Shown: positions 1-10,341 of the stretch, one piece after another | How positions within the stretch are numbered: the stretch's first letter is position 1 | How the letters are laid out: the number at the start of each line of letters is the position of its first letter | DNA from: Paracoccaceae bacterium | Lineage (GTDB): Bacteria; Pseudomonadota; Alphaproteobacteria; Rhodobacterales; Rhodobacteraceae | Length of the DNA stretch: 12,616 nt | Assembly: GCA_007134405.1 (NCBI GenBank) | Contig: SLKW01000056.1 | Span: forward strand, 1 to 12,616 | Direction: 5' to 3' | Position numbers and translations under genes: made by a program | The notes under the pieces: generated by a model | Database searches by the model: none | What the model was told of the DNA's origin: nothing | The model's input: the letters and a program-made list of their open reading frames with translations, nothing else

Positions 1-5
1 CCCCC

Positions 6-32
6 GCGCCGCGCCCCGCAGGGGCGCGGCGC
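6..32 (-). terminator. Perfect 12-bp GC hairpin, possible pmtA terminator
   Basis: Bases 6-17 and 21-32 are exact reverse complements separated by the 3-base loop GCA, giving a very stable all-GC stem. It lies about 90 bases past the pmtA stop. On the minus strand it is followed by a G run rather than a U tract, so it would be an atypical terminator. It might instead be a bidirectional element shared with a gene beyond the window edge. Confidence 0.35.
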
Positions 33-48
33 CCGGCCCAACGCGAGG

Positions 49-72
49 AAGGTTGCACCGCAGGTGCAGCCT
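49..72. repeat. Dyad repeat copy 1 (AAGGTTGCA-N7-TGCAGCCT), downstream of pmtA
   Basis: Bases 49-57 read AAGGTTGCA and bases 65-72 read TGCAGCCT with seven bases between. The same two half-elements with the same spacing recur at 804-827. The inner part of this copy forms a stem (TGCACC at 54-59 with GGTGCA at 63-68). Copies on both sides of pmtA suggest a shared protein-binding or RNA-structural element; the function is unknown. Confidence 0.45.
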
Positions 73-121
73 GACGAGGGGCGGGAGACCCTCCGTCACC
101 CCGGGAAACCGAAGCCTTCGC

Positions 122-736
122 TCAGGCCTTTTCGAGGCGCAGGAAGGTGAACAGGCCGAGGGGCGCCATGCGGCGTTCCTCGGCGACCTGCAGCGAGGGC
201 TCGCCCATGATCCGCGAGCGGCAGAAATCGGGGTGCCAGCCCAGCCGGTCGGCCAGCGGCGCGAAGCGGCGTTCGAGCCAGGCCAGCCAACCCTCGTCGC
301 GGGCGAAATGGTTGACGATGATCACCTGCCCGCCGGGTTTGCAGACGCGCGCGATCTCGGCCATGACGCGCTCGGGTTCGGGCACGACCGAAACGAGGTA
401 CATCGCCACCACCGTGTCGAAATGCCCGTCCGGAAAGTCGAGCGTGCGGGCGTCCATCTGGCGCAGCTCGCGCACATGGCGCAGCCCCTCGGCGTCGACG
501 CGCTTGCGGGCGCGTTCCAGCATGTCGTCGGAATAGTCGATGCCGGTGACCTCCAGATGCGGCCCATAGCTCGACAGCGACAGGCCCGTGCCGACGCCGA
601 CCTCAAGCACCCGGCCCTGACGGCGATTGACCGCCTCGACCGCGCGTTGCCGGCCCATGCGGGTGATGCGGCCGAAAGTGCTGTCATAGACCGGCGCCCA
701 GCGCCGGTAGGAGGTCTTGATCGCGTCGAGATCCAT
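122..736 (-). CDS. pmtA: Phosphatidylethanolamine N-methyltransferase (PmtA), SAM-dependent
   Basis: The 204-residue protein is a class I SAM-dependent methyltransferase expected to methylate phosphatidylethanolamine three times to phosphatidylcholine at the inner face of the cytoplasmic membrane. The N-terminal segment (SYRRWAPVYDSTFGRITRMG, about residues 8-27) and the SAM-binding motif I VLEVGVGTGLSLSSYG are typical of the Rhodobacter/Sinorhizobium soluble PmtA type. A motif II-like acidic residue sits in VTGIDYSDDML, and the C-terminal part carries CKPGGQVIIVNHF. The length matches Rhodobacter PmtA, about 203 residues. I chose the ATG at 736 because an AAGGAG ribosome-binding site lies ten bases upstream and MDLDAIK is the family start; the frame stays open to 835 but that part is non-homologous and Arg/Cys-rich. 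It appears monocistronic, separated from ppsA by 230 bases. Methylation of a related lipid or a quinone is a less likely alternative. Confidence 0.88.
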   Translation of the reverse strand: MDLDAIKTSYRRWAPVYDSTFGRITRMGRQRAVEAVNRRQGRVLEVGVGTGLSLSSYGPHLEVTGIDYSDDMLERARKRVDAEGLRHVRELRQMDARTLDFPDGHFDTVVAMYLVSVVPEPERVMAEIARVCKPGGQVIIVNHFARDEGWLAWLERRFAPLADRLGWHPDFCRSRIMGEPSLQVAEERRMAPLGLFTFLRLEKA

Positions 737-754
737 GCTTCGCCGTCTCCTTAA

Positions 755-774
755 CTTGCATCTTGCCTTGCATC
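755..774 (-). repeat. Direct repeat of CTTGCATC in the pmtA leader
   Basis: CTTGCATC occurs at 755-762 and again at 767-774, a 12-base period, directly upstream of the pmtA ribosome-binding site (AAGGAG, about 747-752 on the minus strand). Repeats phased about one helical turn apart and next to a start site are typical of operator half-sites, or could affect mRNA structure around the start. No known regulator could be assigned. Confidence 0.4.
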
Positions 775-803
775 GCGGTCCGGTGCGCCTGGCTTGGCGG
801 GTC

Positions 804-828
804 AAGGTTGCAGCAGGGTTGCAGCCTT
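804..828. repeat. Dyad repeat copy 2 (AAGGTTGCA-N7-TGCAGCCTT), upstream of pmtA
   Basis: AAGGTTGCA at 804-812 and TGCAGCCTT at 820-828 form an imperfect inverted repeat with seven bases between; the only mismatch is a G-T type pair. TTGCA is also directly repeated inside it (808-812 and 819-823). The element matches copy 1 at 49-72 in sequence and spacing, and overlaps a TTGACC -35-like box, a plausible operator position for pmtA. Confidence 0.45.
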
Positions 829-905
829 CCATCACCGGATGATGACACTGACCCGCGCCGGTGGTGGCGAGTCAATCCCGGCAGCGGCCGAAAGTGCCGG
901 TGAGG

Positions 906-921
906 CGCGCAAAAATGCGCG
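906..921 (-). terminator. Hairpin downstream of ppsA, possible operon terminator
   Basis: CGCGCA (906-911) and TGCGCG (916-921) pair as a 6-bp stem with a four-base loop, about 46 bases beyond the ppsA stop. On the transcribed strand the loop is TTTT and no U tract follows, so it fits an intrinsic terminator only partly. It is the best candidate for the end of the five-gene transcript. Confidence 0.35.
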
Positions 922-966
922 AGTCGGCGGCGCGGCCGGTTCCTTGCGCGGCCGGGGACCGGAAGG

Positions 967-3360
967 CTAGAGGTTGCGCTTCGCCTCGGCCCTGGCGACC
1001 ACGGTCTTCACCTTGAGGAAGCTGTCGGGCGTGACCGAGATCGAATCGATGCCGGCCTCGACCAGGAACTCGCCGAAATCGGGATGGTCGCTGGGCACCT
1101 GTCCGCAGAGCCCGACCTTGGTGTCATGCGCATGCGCGTCCTCGATCAGGCGGGCGATCATCCGTTTCACGGCCGGGTCGCGTTCGTCGAAGAGCCGCTT
1201 GAGCTTGCCCGAATCGCGGTCGACGCCGAGGACAAGCTGGGTCAGGTCGTTCGAGCCGATGGAGAAGCCGTCGAAACGCTGCGCGAATTCCGCCGCCAGG
1301 ATCACGTTCGAGGGGATCTCGGCCATGACGTAGATCTGCAGGCCGGCACGGCCGCGGGTGAGACCGTTCTCGCTCATCACCTGCAGGACCTTGTCGGCCT
1401 CATCCAGCGTCCGGCAGAAGGGGACCATGACGACGACGTTTTCCAACCCGATCTCCTCGCGCGCCTTGCGGATCGCGGCGCATTCCAGCGCGAAGCCGTC
1501 GCGGTAGTCGTCGTCGTAGTAGCGGCTGGCCCCCCGCCAGCCGAGCATCGGGTTGGCCTCCTCGGGTTCGAACTGCCGCCCGCCGATCAGGTCGGCGTAT
1601 TCGTTGGTCTTGAAGTCCGAGAGGCGCACGATCACGGGCTTCGGATGGTGCGCGGCGGCGACGCGGGCGATGCCGCGGGCGAGCTTGTCGATGAAGTAGT
1701 CGGGTTTCGAGGGGTAGCCGCGGGTCAGCGCCTCGATCTCCTGGCGCGCCTCCTTGTCCTTGACCCGGTCGAAATGCGCCAGCGCCATCGGGTGGACCTT
1801 GATCGCGTTGTTGATCAGGAATTCCAGCCGCGCCAGCCCCACCCCGTCGCTGGGCAGGCGCCACCAGCTGAACGCGGCGGCGGGGTTGCCGATATTGAGC
1901 ATGATCTCGGTCGTCGTGTCGGGAATGTCGCTCAGATCGACCTCCTCGACCTCGATCTCGGCGATGCCGGCATAGACATGGCCCTCGTCGCCTTCGCAGC
2001 AGGAGACGGTGACCTCCTGCCCGTCCTTGAGCACCTGCGTCGCATCGCCGACGCCGATCACCGCCGGCAGGCCAAGCTCGCGGCTGACGATGGCGGCGTG
2101 CGAGGTGCGCCCGCCGTGATCGGTGACGATGGCGGCGGCGCGCTTCATCAGCGGCACCCAGTCGGGATCGGTCTGCCCGGTGACGAGGATACCGCCGGCG
2201 GGAAAGCGGTCGCCGTCCTTCGGGCTTTCGATCAGATGCGCCTTGCCGGACGCGGCGGCGTCGCCGACGCTGGTGCCGGTGACCAGAAGCTCGCCCGCGC
2301 CCGAGATGCGGTAGGTCTCGATCCGGCCGCTGCCGCGGCGCGCCTGTACCGTCTCGGGGCGCGCCTGGACGATGAAGAGCCCGCCCGTCTCGCCGTCCTT
2401 GGCCCATTCGATATCCATCGGCAGGCCGTAATGCGCCTCGATCTCGCAGGCCCAGCGGGCGAGGGTCAGCACCTCGTCGTCGGACAGCACGAAGGTCGCG
2501 CGCTCCTCGGCGCTGGTCTGCGCAAGCTCGGACGAGCCCTTGGCCGCGTAGACCATCTTCTGTTCCTTGGCGCCCAGCCGCTTCTCGATGATGGGGCGCA
2601 GGCCGGGATCGCCCAGAAGCGGCTTGAAGACATGGTACTCGTCGGGGTCGGCGGTGCCCTGCACGACGGTTTCGCCCAGACCCCAGTTGCCGTTGATCAG
2701 CACGGTGCGCGGAAAGCCGGTCTCGGTATCGATCGAGAACATCACGCCGGCGCCGGCGGTATCGGCGCGCACCATCTGCTGCACGCCGACCGACAGCGCG
2801 ATCTTCATGTGGTCGAAGCCGCGATCCTCGCGGTAGGCTATGGCGCGATCGGTGAAGAGCGAGGCGAAGCAGCGCTTGCAGATCTCAAGCAGAGTGTCGG
2901 CGCCACGGACGTTCAGGTAGCTTTCCAGCTGGCCGGCGAAGCTTGCCTCGGGCAGATCCTCGGCGGTGGCCGAGCTGCGCACGGCGACGCTGAGCTCGTC
3001 CTGGCCGGCGCGCTGGCCCAGTTCGGCATAGGCGCGCCTGATCTCCTCGACCAGGGCGGCAGGGAAGTCGCCCTCGAGGATGAGCTTGCGGATGGTGCCG
3101 CCCACGTCGCGCAGGTTGCTGCGGTCGGCCTTGAGCTTGCCGACCTGGTCGGCGATGCGATCCTGCAGCTCGTTGGCCTCGATGAACGCCCGGTAGGCGG
3201 TGGCGGTCGTGGCGAAGCCCGGCGGAACGGCGATGCCGCGTTCGGCCAGCGCGCCGATCATCTCGCCCAGAGAGGAATTCTTGCCGCCGACGCGGTCGGT
3301 GTCCCCCCGGCCCAGGTCGTCGAACCAGGCCACGAGGGCGGTGTCCTTGTCATGCGTCAT
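967..3360 (-). CDS. ppsA: Phosphoenolpyruvate synthase (pyruvate, water dikinase)
   Basis: The 797-residue cytoplasmic enzyme converts pyruvate, ATP and water to phosphoenolpyruvate, AMP and phosphate, the entry to gluconeogenesis from three-carbon acids. The ATP/pyruvate-binding N-terminal domain begins with VGGKNSSLGEMI and includes SVAVRSSATAEDLPEASFAGQ. The central swivel domain has GGRTSHAAIVSRELGLPAVIG with the phosphorylated histidine at residue 421. The C-terminal PEP-binding barrel contains FSIGSNDLTQLVLGVDRD and the active-site cysteine 752 in KVGLCGQ. These positions agree with E. coli PpsA (His421, Cys751, 792 residues), so the protein looks complete and active. A GGAGG motif nine bases before the ATG at 3360 supports the start. 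The gene overlaps the end of the GH65 gene by 11 bases and is the last of the five-gene unit. Pyruvate phosphate dikinase is excluded by length and motif pattern. Confidence 0.95.
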   Translation of the reverse strand: MTHDKDTALVAWFDDLGRGDTDRVGGKNSSLGEMIGALAERGIAVPPGFATTATAYRAFIEANELQDRIADQVGKLKADRSNLRDVGGTIRKLILEGDFPAALVEEIRRAYAELGQRAGQDELSVAVRSSATAEDLPEASFAGQLESYLNVRGADTLLEICKRCFASLFTDRAIAYREDRGFDHMKIALSVGVQQMVRADTAGAGVMFSIDTETGFPRTVLINGNWGLGETVVQGTADPDEYHVFKPLLGDPGLRPIIEKRLGAKEQKMVYAAKGSSELAQTSAEERATFVLSDDEVLTLARWACEIEAHYGLPMDIEWAKDGETGGLFIVQARPETVQARRGSGRIETYRISGAGELLVTGTSVGDAAASGKAHLIESPKDGDRFPAGGILVTGQTDPDWVPLMKRAAAIVTDHGGRTSHAAIVSRELGLPAVIGVGDATQVLKDGQEVTVSCCEGDEGHVYAGIAEIEVEEVDLSDIPDTTTEIMLNIGNPAAAFSWWRLPSDGVGLARLEFLINNAIKVHPMALAHFDRVKDKEARQEIEALTRGYPSKPDYFIDKLARGIARVAAAHHPKPVIVRLSDFKTNEYADLIGGRQFEPEEANPMLGWRGASRYYDDDYRDGFALECAAIRKAREEIGLENVVVMVPFCRTLDEADKVLQVMSENGLTRGRAGLQIYVMAEIPSNVILAAEFAQRFDGFSIGSNDLTQLVLGVDRDSGKLKRLFDERDPAVKRMIARLIEDAHAHDTKVGLCGQVPSDHPDFGEFLVEAGIDSISVTPDSFLKVKTVVARAEAKRNL

Positions 3361-5836
3361 GGTCTGCAGCCTCCGCTTCTTCGAGTTCTCGCCTAACCTT
3401 TTCGCATTCCGCGCTTTCGCGCGCCTTGCGCTCGATCAGATGGAACCGCGTGCTCACACCAGGGGCGAGGTTCCGGTAGTGGCCGCGGTAGCCGATGGTG
3501 ATCGGAGGCGCGACCGTAGGCTGGCTGGTGATTTCGACATAGCCGCGCTCGGCCGTGATCTTCAGGTCGTGGCCGCGGAAATGGATGCGCAGGCGCAGCG
3601 CGTCGATCCCCTCAGGCAGGACCGGGTTGAGTTGCAGGATGCCCGCCCGCACCTCGAGCCCGGTGAGGCAGCGCTGGAAGATGTCGACCGTTCCCGCCAT
3701 CGCGCCGAGGTGGATCCCCTCCTGGGTGGTCCCGCCCTGGATGTCGGCGATATCGGCATCCAGCGCATGTTCGAGCAGCGCCCACGAGACCGGGCGGATC
3801 GAACGGATCAGCACCCAGGAATGAACGACAAGGCTGAGCGTCGAACCGTGCGAGGTGCGCGTGAGGTAGTAGTCGATGTTCTCGGTGATAAGCTCGGGCG
3901 AGAAGTCGTAGCCGAGCCGTTCGAAGAGCAGTTCCAGTTCCTCGGTCGAGAAGAGGTAGAAGAGCATCAGCACATCGGCCTGCTTGGAGGCCTTGTAGTC
4001 GTTGGGGCTCTTGCCCTCGGCGCCGAGGATGCGGTCGAGGCGGTGAATGTCGCCGTATTTCTCGCGGTAGCCGTCCCAGTCGAATTCCTTGAGCTCGCCA
4101 TAGCCCTCGAATTGCGAGATGATGCGGCCGTCGTGGAAAGGGACGAACAGGCGGCGGCTGATCGTGTCCCAGCGCGCGATCTCGTCGGCATCGATCCCCA
4201 GCTTTTGGCACAGCCGCGCCCGTGCCCGAGGCGGCAGGATCTCCAGCACGTCGGCGGCGTGGCGCAGCACGAAACAGGCCATGACGTTGGTGTAGGCATT
4301 GTTGTTGATGCCGCGTTCCTCTTCCGGCGGGATGCCGGGGTCTGCGGTCTGGTATTCGTCGGGACCCATCACCTCGGTAATGCCGAACCGGCCGTCGGGG
4401 CGCTCTTGCGCGATGGAGGCCCAGAATCGCGCGATCTCGAGATACATCTCGGCGCCGTAGTCGCGCATGAACTCGCGGTCGCCTGTGACCTCGAAATAGC
4501 GCCAGACGTTGTAGGCGATGGCCGAGTTGACGTGGAACTGCCGGTAGGAATTGTCGGGCACCCATTCGCCGGACTTGGGATTGAGGTGCAGGACCTGGCT
4601 TTCCTCGCGCCCGTCGCTGCCCGACTGCCAGGGAAAGAGCGCGCCCTTGTAGCCCTGGCTCGCCGCGTTGCGCCGGGCCGCCGCCAGCCGCCGAAAACGG
4701 TAGGCCAGAAGCGCGCGGGTGATGACGGGCCGGCGCAGGTTGAGAAACGGCAGGATGAACAGCTCGTCCCAGAAGATGTGGCCGCGATAGGCTTCACCGT
4801 GCCAGCCGCGCGCCGGCACGCCCGCGTCGATGTCAATCGAGTTCTCGCTCACCGTCTGGAGCAGGTGAAAGACATGCAACCGCAGCCGCATCTCGACCCC
4901 GTCGAGCACCGGCAGCTGGATCGCCAGGTCGAAATCATCCCAGAGATCCGCCCATGCGGCGACATGCGCGGCCCGCAACTCCTCGAACCGTCCGGCGGCG
5001 ACGGCGGCCTCGCGTGCGGCCAGCGCGGGCTCGGCGATGGCGTAGTCGCGCGAGGTATAGATCGCGACGATCTTCTCGACGCTGACGGTTTCGCCCCGGT
5101 CGAGATCGAGCGCGAGTTCCTGGGCGATCCAGCCTTCCTGCTCGTCGGTGCGGCGCGCGACCTCCAGTTCGGTGCCGTCGCGATAGATGCGCGTGCGCGC
5201 CGCCTCGGCGATCTCGACGCGCGAGGCATTCGTGCGCGCGCGCAGGAGCATTACATCCTCCTGCGGAAGATCGGTGCCCAGCGGCTCCAGATGACGGCTG
5301 GCGAGCGCGCGATACCGTTCGACATTGTGGTTGATCACCGTCCCGTCGAGCGCCGAGCGTATCTCCATCCGGCCCGCCCAATCCTCGGCGGTGATCTTCA
5401 GCTCGATCGCGGCCAGGTGTTTCGCGGCCATGCTCACGATGCGCCGCTCGTGCCAGGCGATGGTTCGTCCCGCGCCGTCGCGCAACCGCAGCCGCCGCGA
5501 CAGCGTGCCGTCGCGCAGGCAGAGTTCCTGCGCGTAGTCGAGGATTTCCAGCGCATCCATCCGCAGCCATTCGCCACCCTCGATCCGCAGGTTCAGCGGC
5601 AGCCAGTTGGGCAGGTTGACCAGATCCTCGTTCTCGATCTCGCGGCCCTCGACGGTGCTGGTGCGCCGATTGTAAAGGCCGGCGACATAGGTGCCGGGAT
5701 AGTGCACGTCGTCAGCGGGGCAGTCGGGCGCGGCGCCGCGGGTACAGAAATAGCCGTTGCCCAGCGTGCAGAGCGCCTCGTGCACGCCCTCGCGCTCGGG
5801 CTGGTAGCGGTCGTAGGCGAGGGTCCAGTCGTTCAT
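3350..5836 (-). CDS. Glycoside hydrolase family 65 disaccharide phosphorylase (trehalose/kojibiose/maltose type)
   Basis: The 828-residue protein belongs to GH65, inverting phosphorylases that split an alpha-linked glucosyl disaccharide with phosphate into glucose and beta-glucose 1-phosphate. The N-terminal beta-sandwich begins with LGNGYFCTRGA, followed by the (alpha/alpha)6 catalytic barrel with YRGHIFWDELFILPFLN and FPWQSGSDGREESQ. MGPDEY carries the expected general acid Glu494, followed by NNNAYTN. KQADVLML and the late HGSTLSLVVHSW correspond to the family's substrate and phosphate-site motifs. No signal peptide is seen, so it acts in the cytoplasm. The ATG at 5836 overlaps the preceding stop as ATGA, and GGAG lies ten bases upstream. 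Its partner gene encodes beta-phosphoglucomutase-like and trehalose-phosphate phosphatase domains, making trehalose the likeliest substrate; kojibiose, nigerose or maltose cannot be excluded from sequence. Some mycobacterial relatives are described as phosphate-dependent trehalose hydrolases. Confidence 0.88.
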   Translation of the reverse strand: MNDWTLAYDRYQPEREGVHEALCTLGNGYFCTRGAAPDCPADDVHYPGTYVAGLYNRRTSTVEGREIENEDLVNLPNWLPLNLRIEGGEWLRMDALEILDYAQELCLRDGTLSRRLRLRDGAGRTIAWHERRIVSMAAKHLAAIELKITAEDWAGRMEIRSALDGTVINHNVERYRALASRHLEPLGTDLPQEDVMLLRARTNASRVEIAEAARTRIYRDGTELEVARRTDEQEGWIAQELALDLDRGETVSVEKIVAIYTSRDYAIAEPALAAREAAVAAGRFEELRAAHVAAWADLWDDFDLAIQLPVLDGVEMRLRLHVFHLLQTVSENSIDIDAGVPARGWHGEAYRGHIFWDELFILPFLNLRRPVITRALLAYRFRRLAAARRNAASQGYKGALFPWQSGSDGREESQVLHLNPKSGEWVPDNSYRQFHVNSAIAYNVWRYFEVTGDREFMRDYGAEMYLEIARFWASIAQERPDGRFGITEVMGPDEYQTADPGIPPEEERGINNNAYTNVMACFVLRHAADVLEILPPRARARLCQKLGIDADEIARWDTISRRLFVPFHDGRIISQFEGYGELKEFDWDGYREKYGDIHRLDRILGAEGKSPNDYKASKQADVLMLFYLFSTEELELLFERLGYDFSPELITENIDYYLTRTSHGSTLSLVVHSWVLIRSIRPVSWALLEHALDADIADIQGGTTQEGIHLGAMAGTVDIFQRCLTGLEVRAGILQLNPVLPEGIDALRLRIHFRGHDLKITAERGYVEITSQPTVAPPITIGYRGHYRNLAPGVSTRFHLIERKARESAECEKVRRELEEAEAADHDA

Positions 5837-7421
5837 TCGGTGCTTTCTCCGTCAACGGTGTCCGCGTCTGCTACGTCAGCGAGCCAGAACAGGAAGCGCT
5901 CGACATCCTCGGTGTCTTCCAGCGCGAACCGGGCCGCGGTGCGGCGATCCGCGCCGTCGCGCACCACGACGCAAAGGCCGCGGTCGGCGAGCGCGCGGAA
6001 CGCATCCTCGTCGGTCGTGTCGTCGCCAACGTAGACGGGCAGCACGTCATCCGCGTCGAGGTCGAGCGTCGCCAGAAGCGAGAGCACCGCCCGTCCCTTG
6101 TGCCAATCGATCCGCGGCTTGACGTCGAAGACCTTCTTGCCGGCGGAGGCGTGCAGATCGTCGTGCCGCGCGATCGTGTCGCGCACGGCATCGACGACCT
6201 TCGGCTCGTCCGCGTCGCTCACCTGGCGGAAATGGACGGCGAGCGCGAAGCGCTTGCGCTCGACCCGCGCGCCGGAGATCCGCGCCAGATTTTCCTCCAA
6301 CGCGGCGGCTGCGGCCTTGAGCGCGGGCAGGAAGGCCTCGCCCTGCTTGGCCACCTCGCGCCAGCCGTCCGGACCGGCGAGGTCGAATCCGTGGCTGCCG
6401 GCGTAGTAGAGCTGGTCATCCTGAACGAAGGCCTGGACGTCCTTCAGATCGCGCCCGCTCACGATGGCCACGGGCATCCGCCTGGAAAGCCGCCTCAATG
6501 CATCGCGCATGCCCTCGCCCAGCGTCGCCTTCGCCGGATCGTCGACGATGGGACTCAGCGTGCCGTCATAGTCGAGGAAGACCGCCAAGCGCTTGCCCCG
6601 TATCCGATCAGGCAAGCTGTCCTGCAGATCGGCAACGCGTGGCAGCGACGAGAGTTTGCGCAGCGCAAACTGCGGCCCCGATCCGACGGCAAGTTCGGCC
6701 AGATCGGCCACGACGAGATCGGCGCCGGCATTACGCAGGGCTTGACCATCGCCGCTGCGGTCGACGCCGACGACCTGTGCGAAGCCGCCCTTCGCGCCCG
6801 CCTCCACACCAGCGAGCGCGTCCTCGATCACGGCGGCATGCGACGGCGCGACCCCCAGCTTCTCGGCGGCGCGCAGCATGATCGCGGGATCGGGTTTGCC
6901 GGGCAACCCGGCCTCGGCCATGTCCCGGCCATCCACCGCGACCTCGAACCGGTCGAGCATCCCGGCGCTTTCGAGCACGTCGCGGGCATTGCGGCTCGAG
7001 GAGAAGACCGCCGCGCGAATGCCTGCGGTTTCCAGCTCGGCCAGCAGCGCCCGGCTGCCCGGGAAGGCGTCGATGGAATGCTGCGAGAGCCAGGCGCGGA
7101 AGTAGCGGTTCTTTCGGTTGCCGAGGCCGCAGACCGTCTCGGTCTCGGGGTCGTCGTCGGGCGCGCCGCGCGGCAGGTCGATCCCGCGCGAGGCGAGGAA
7201 TGCCGCCACCCCGTCGTAGCGGGGCTTGCCATCGACATGGCGACGGTAGTCCTCGGCCGAGAAGGCGGCGCTTTCCGGCCGCCGGGCGCGCAGGTATTCG
7301 TCGAACAGCCGCTTCCAGGCGGCCATATGCGCCGTGGCCGTGTCGGTGACCACGCCGTCCATGTCGAAGAGCACGGCCTGGAGCCGCACTGCACCGGCAG
7401 GGCAATCCGCTGGCGGTACCA

Positions 7422-7422
<1 letters not shown>
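5833..7422 (-). CDS. otsB: HAD fusion: beta-phosphoglucomutase-like domain + trehalose-6-phosphate phosphatase
   Basis: The protein is about 529 residues and contains two HAD phosphatase-fold domains. The first (about 12-245) has nucleophile motif LFDMDGVVTD (Asp20, Asp22), GKPRYDGV, SSSRNA, GKPDPAIM and IEDALAGVEAG. These are the beta-phosphoglucomutase pattern that converts beta-glucose 1-phosphate to glucose 6-phosphate. The second (about 270-515) has FLDYDGTLSP (Asp284, Asp286), VAIVSGRDL, YAGSHGFDL, WHKGRAV and YVGDDTTDEDAF, the OtsB signature that makes trehalose from trehalose 6-phosphate. The gene starts with ATGATG; a GGAGG lies three bases from the first ATG (7425) and six from the second (7422), which I prefer. 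The upstream ATPase stop overlaps this start, and the 3' end overlaps GH65 by four bases. The order PGM-TPP followed by GH65 matches the single three-domain mycobacterial OtsB1. I see no missing catalytic residues. The symbol reflects only the second domain. Confidence 0.88.
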
Positions 7423-10277
<2,855 letters not shown>

Positions 10278-10341
10278 CATTCGTCCTCTGACCGCGCGGC
10301 CGGGCCGCCGTGCGTAAATTCCCGGACGTGCGCCGGGGCGC

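Larger units (their letters stand above)
1..121. other. Non-coding region downstream of pmtA with two hairpins
   Basis: This stretch runs from the window edge to the pmtA stop codon. I see no credible gene in it. It holds a perfect 12-bp GC stem (6-32) and a second, smaller dyad (51-71). The smaller dyad closely matches one upstream of pmtA. A short T-rich run does not follow either hairpin on the minus strand, so neither is a textbook intrinsic terminator, but one or both may end or protect the pmtA transcript. Confidence 0.6.
737..966. other. Intergenic region between ppsA and pmtA
   Basis: There is no convincing gene in these 230 bases. Minus-strand TTGACC (800-805) and TTGACT (870-875) resemble -35 boxes, but neither has a recognisable -10 box at 16-18 bases, so the pmtA promoter is not resolved. 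The region also contains the dyad repeat (804-828), a CATCA/TGATG inverted repeat (830-844), the CTTGCATC repeat (755-774), a hairpin behind ppsA (906-921) and a GCGCGGCCGG direct repeat (930-939 and 946-955). Confidence 0.55.

Noticed and set aside
737..870. Possible SAM-responsive riboswitch ahead of pmtA
   Set aside because: The enzyme uses SAM, so I looked for one, but the leader shows no SAM-II, SAM-V or SAH riboswitch consensus that I could recognise, only short dyads and direct repeats.
737..875. Upstream extension of pmtA to 835 or a small frame at 684-875
   Set aside because: The sequence before MDLDAIK is Arg/Cys-rich and consists of the repeat-containing leader; the AAGGAG site points to 736.
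1084..3396. A 770-codon open frame on the plus strand opposite ppsA
   Set aside because: It mirrors the ppsA codons; high GC with biased third positions keeps antisense frames open. The product is a low-complexity Ala/Gly/Asp/Val-rich sequence without recognisable motifs.
3200..6034. A 944-codon open frame on the plus strand opposite the GH65 gene
   Set aside because: The GH65 protein on the minus strand has a full set of family motifs, and the plus-strand product shows none. Its length is a codon-bias artefact.
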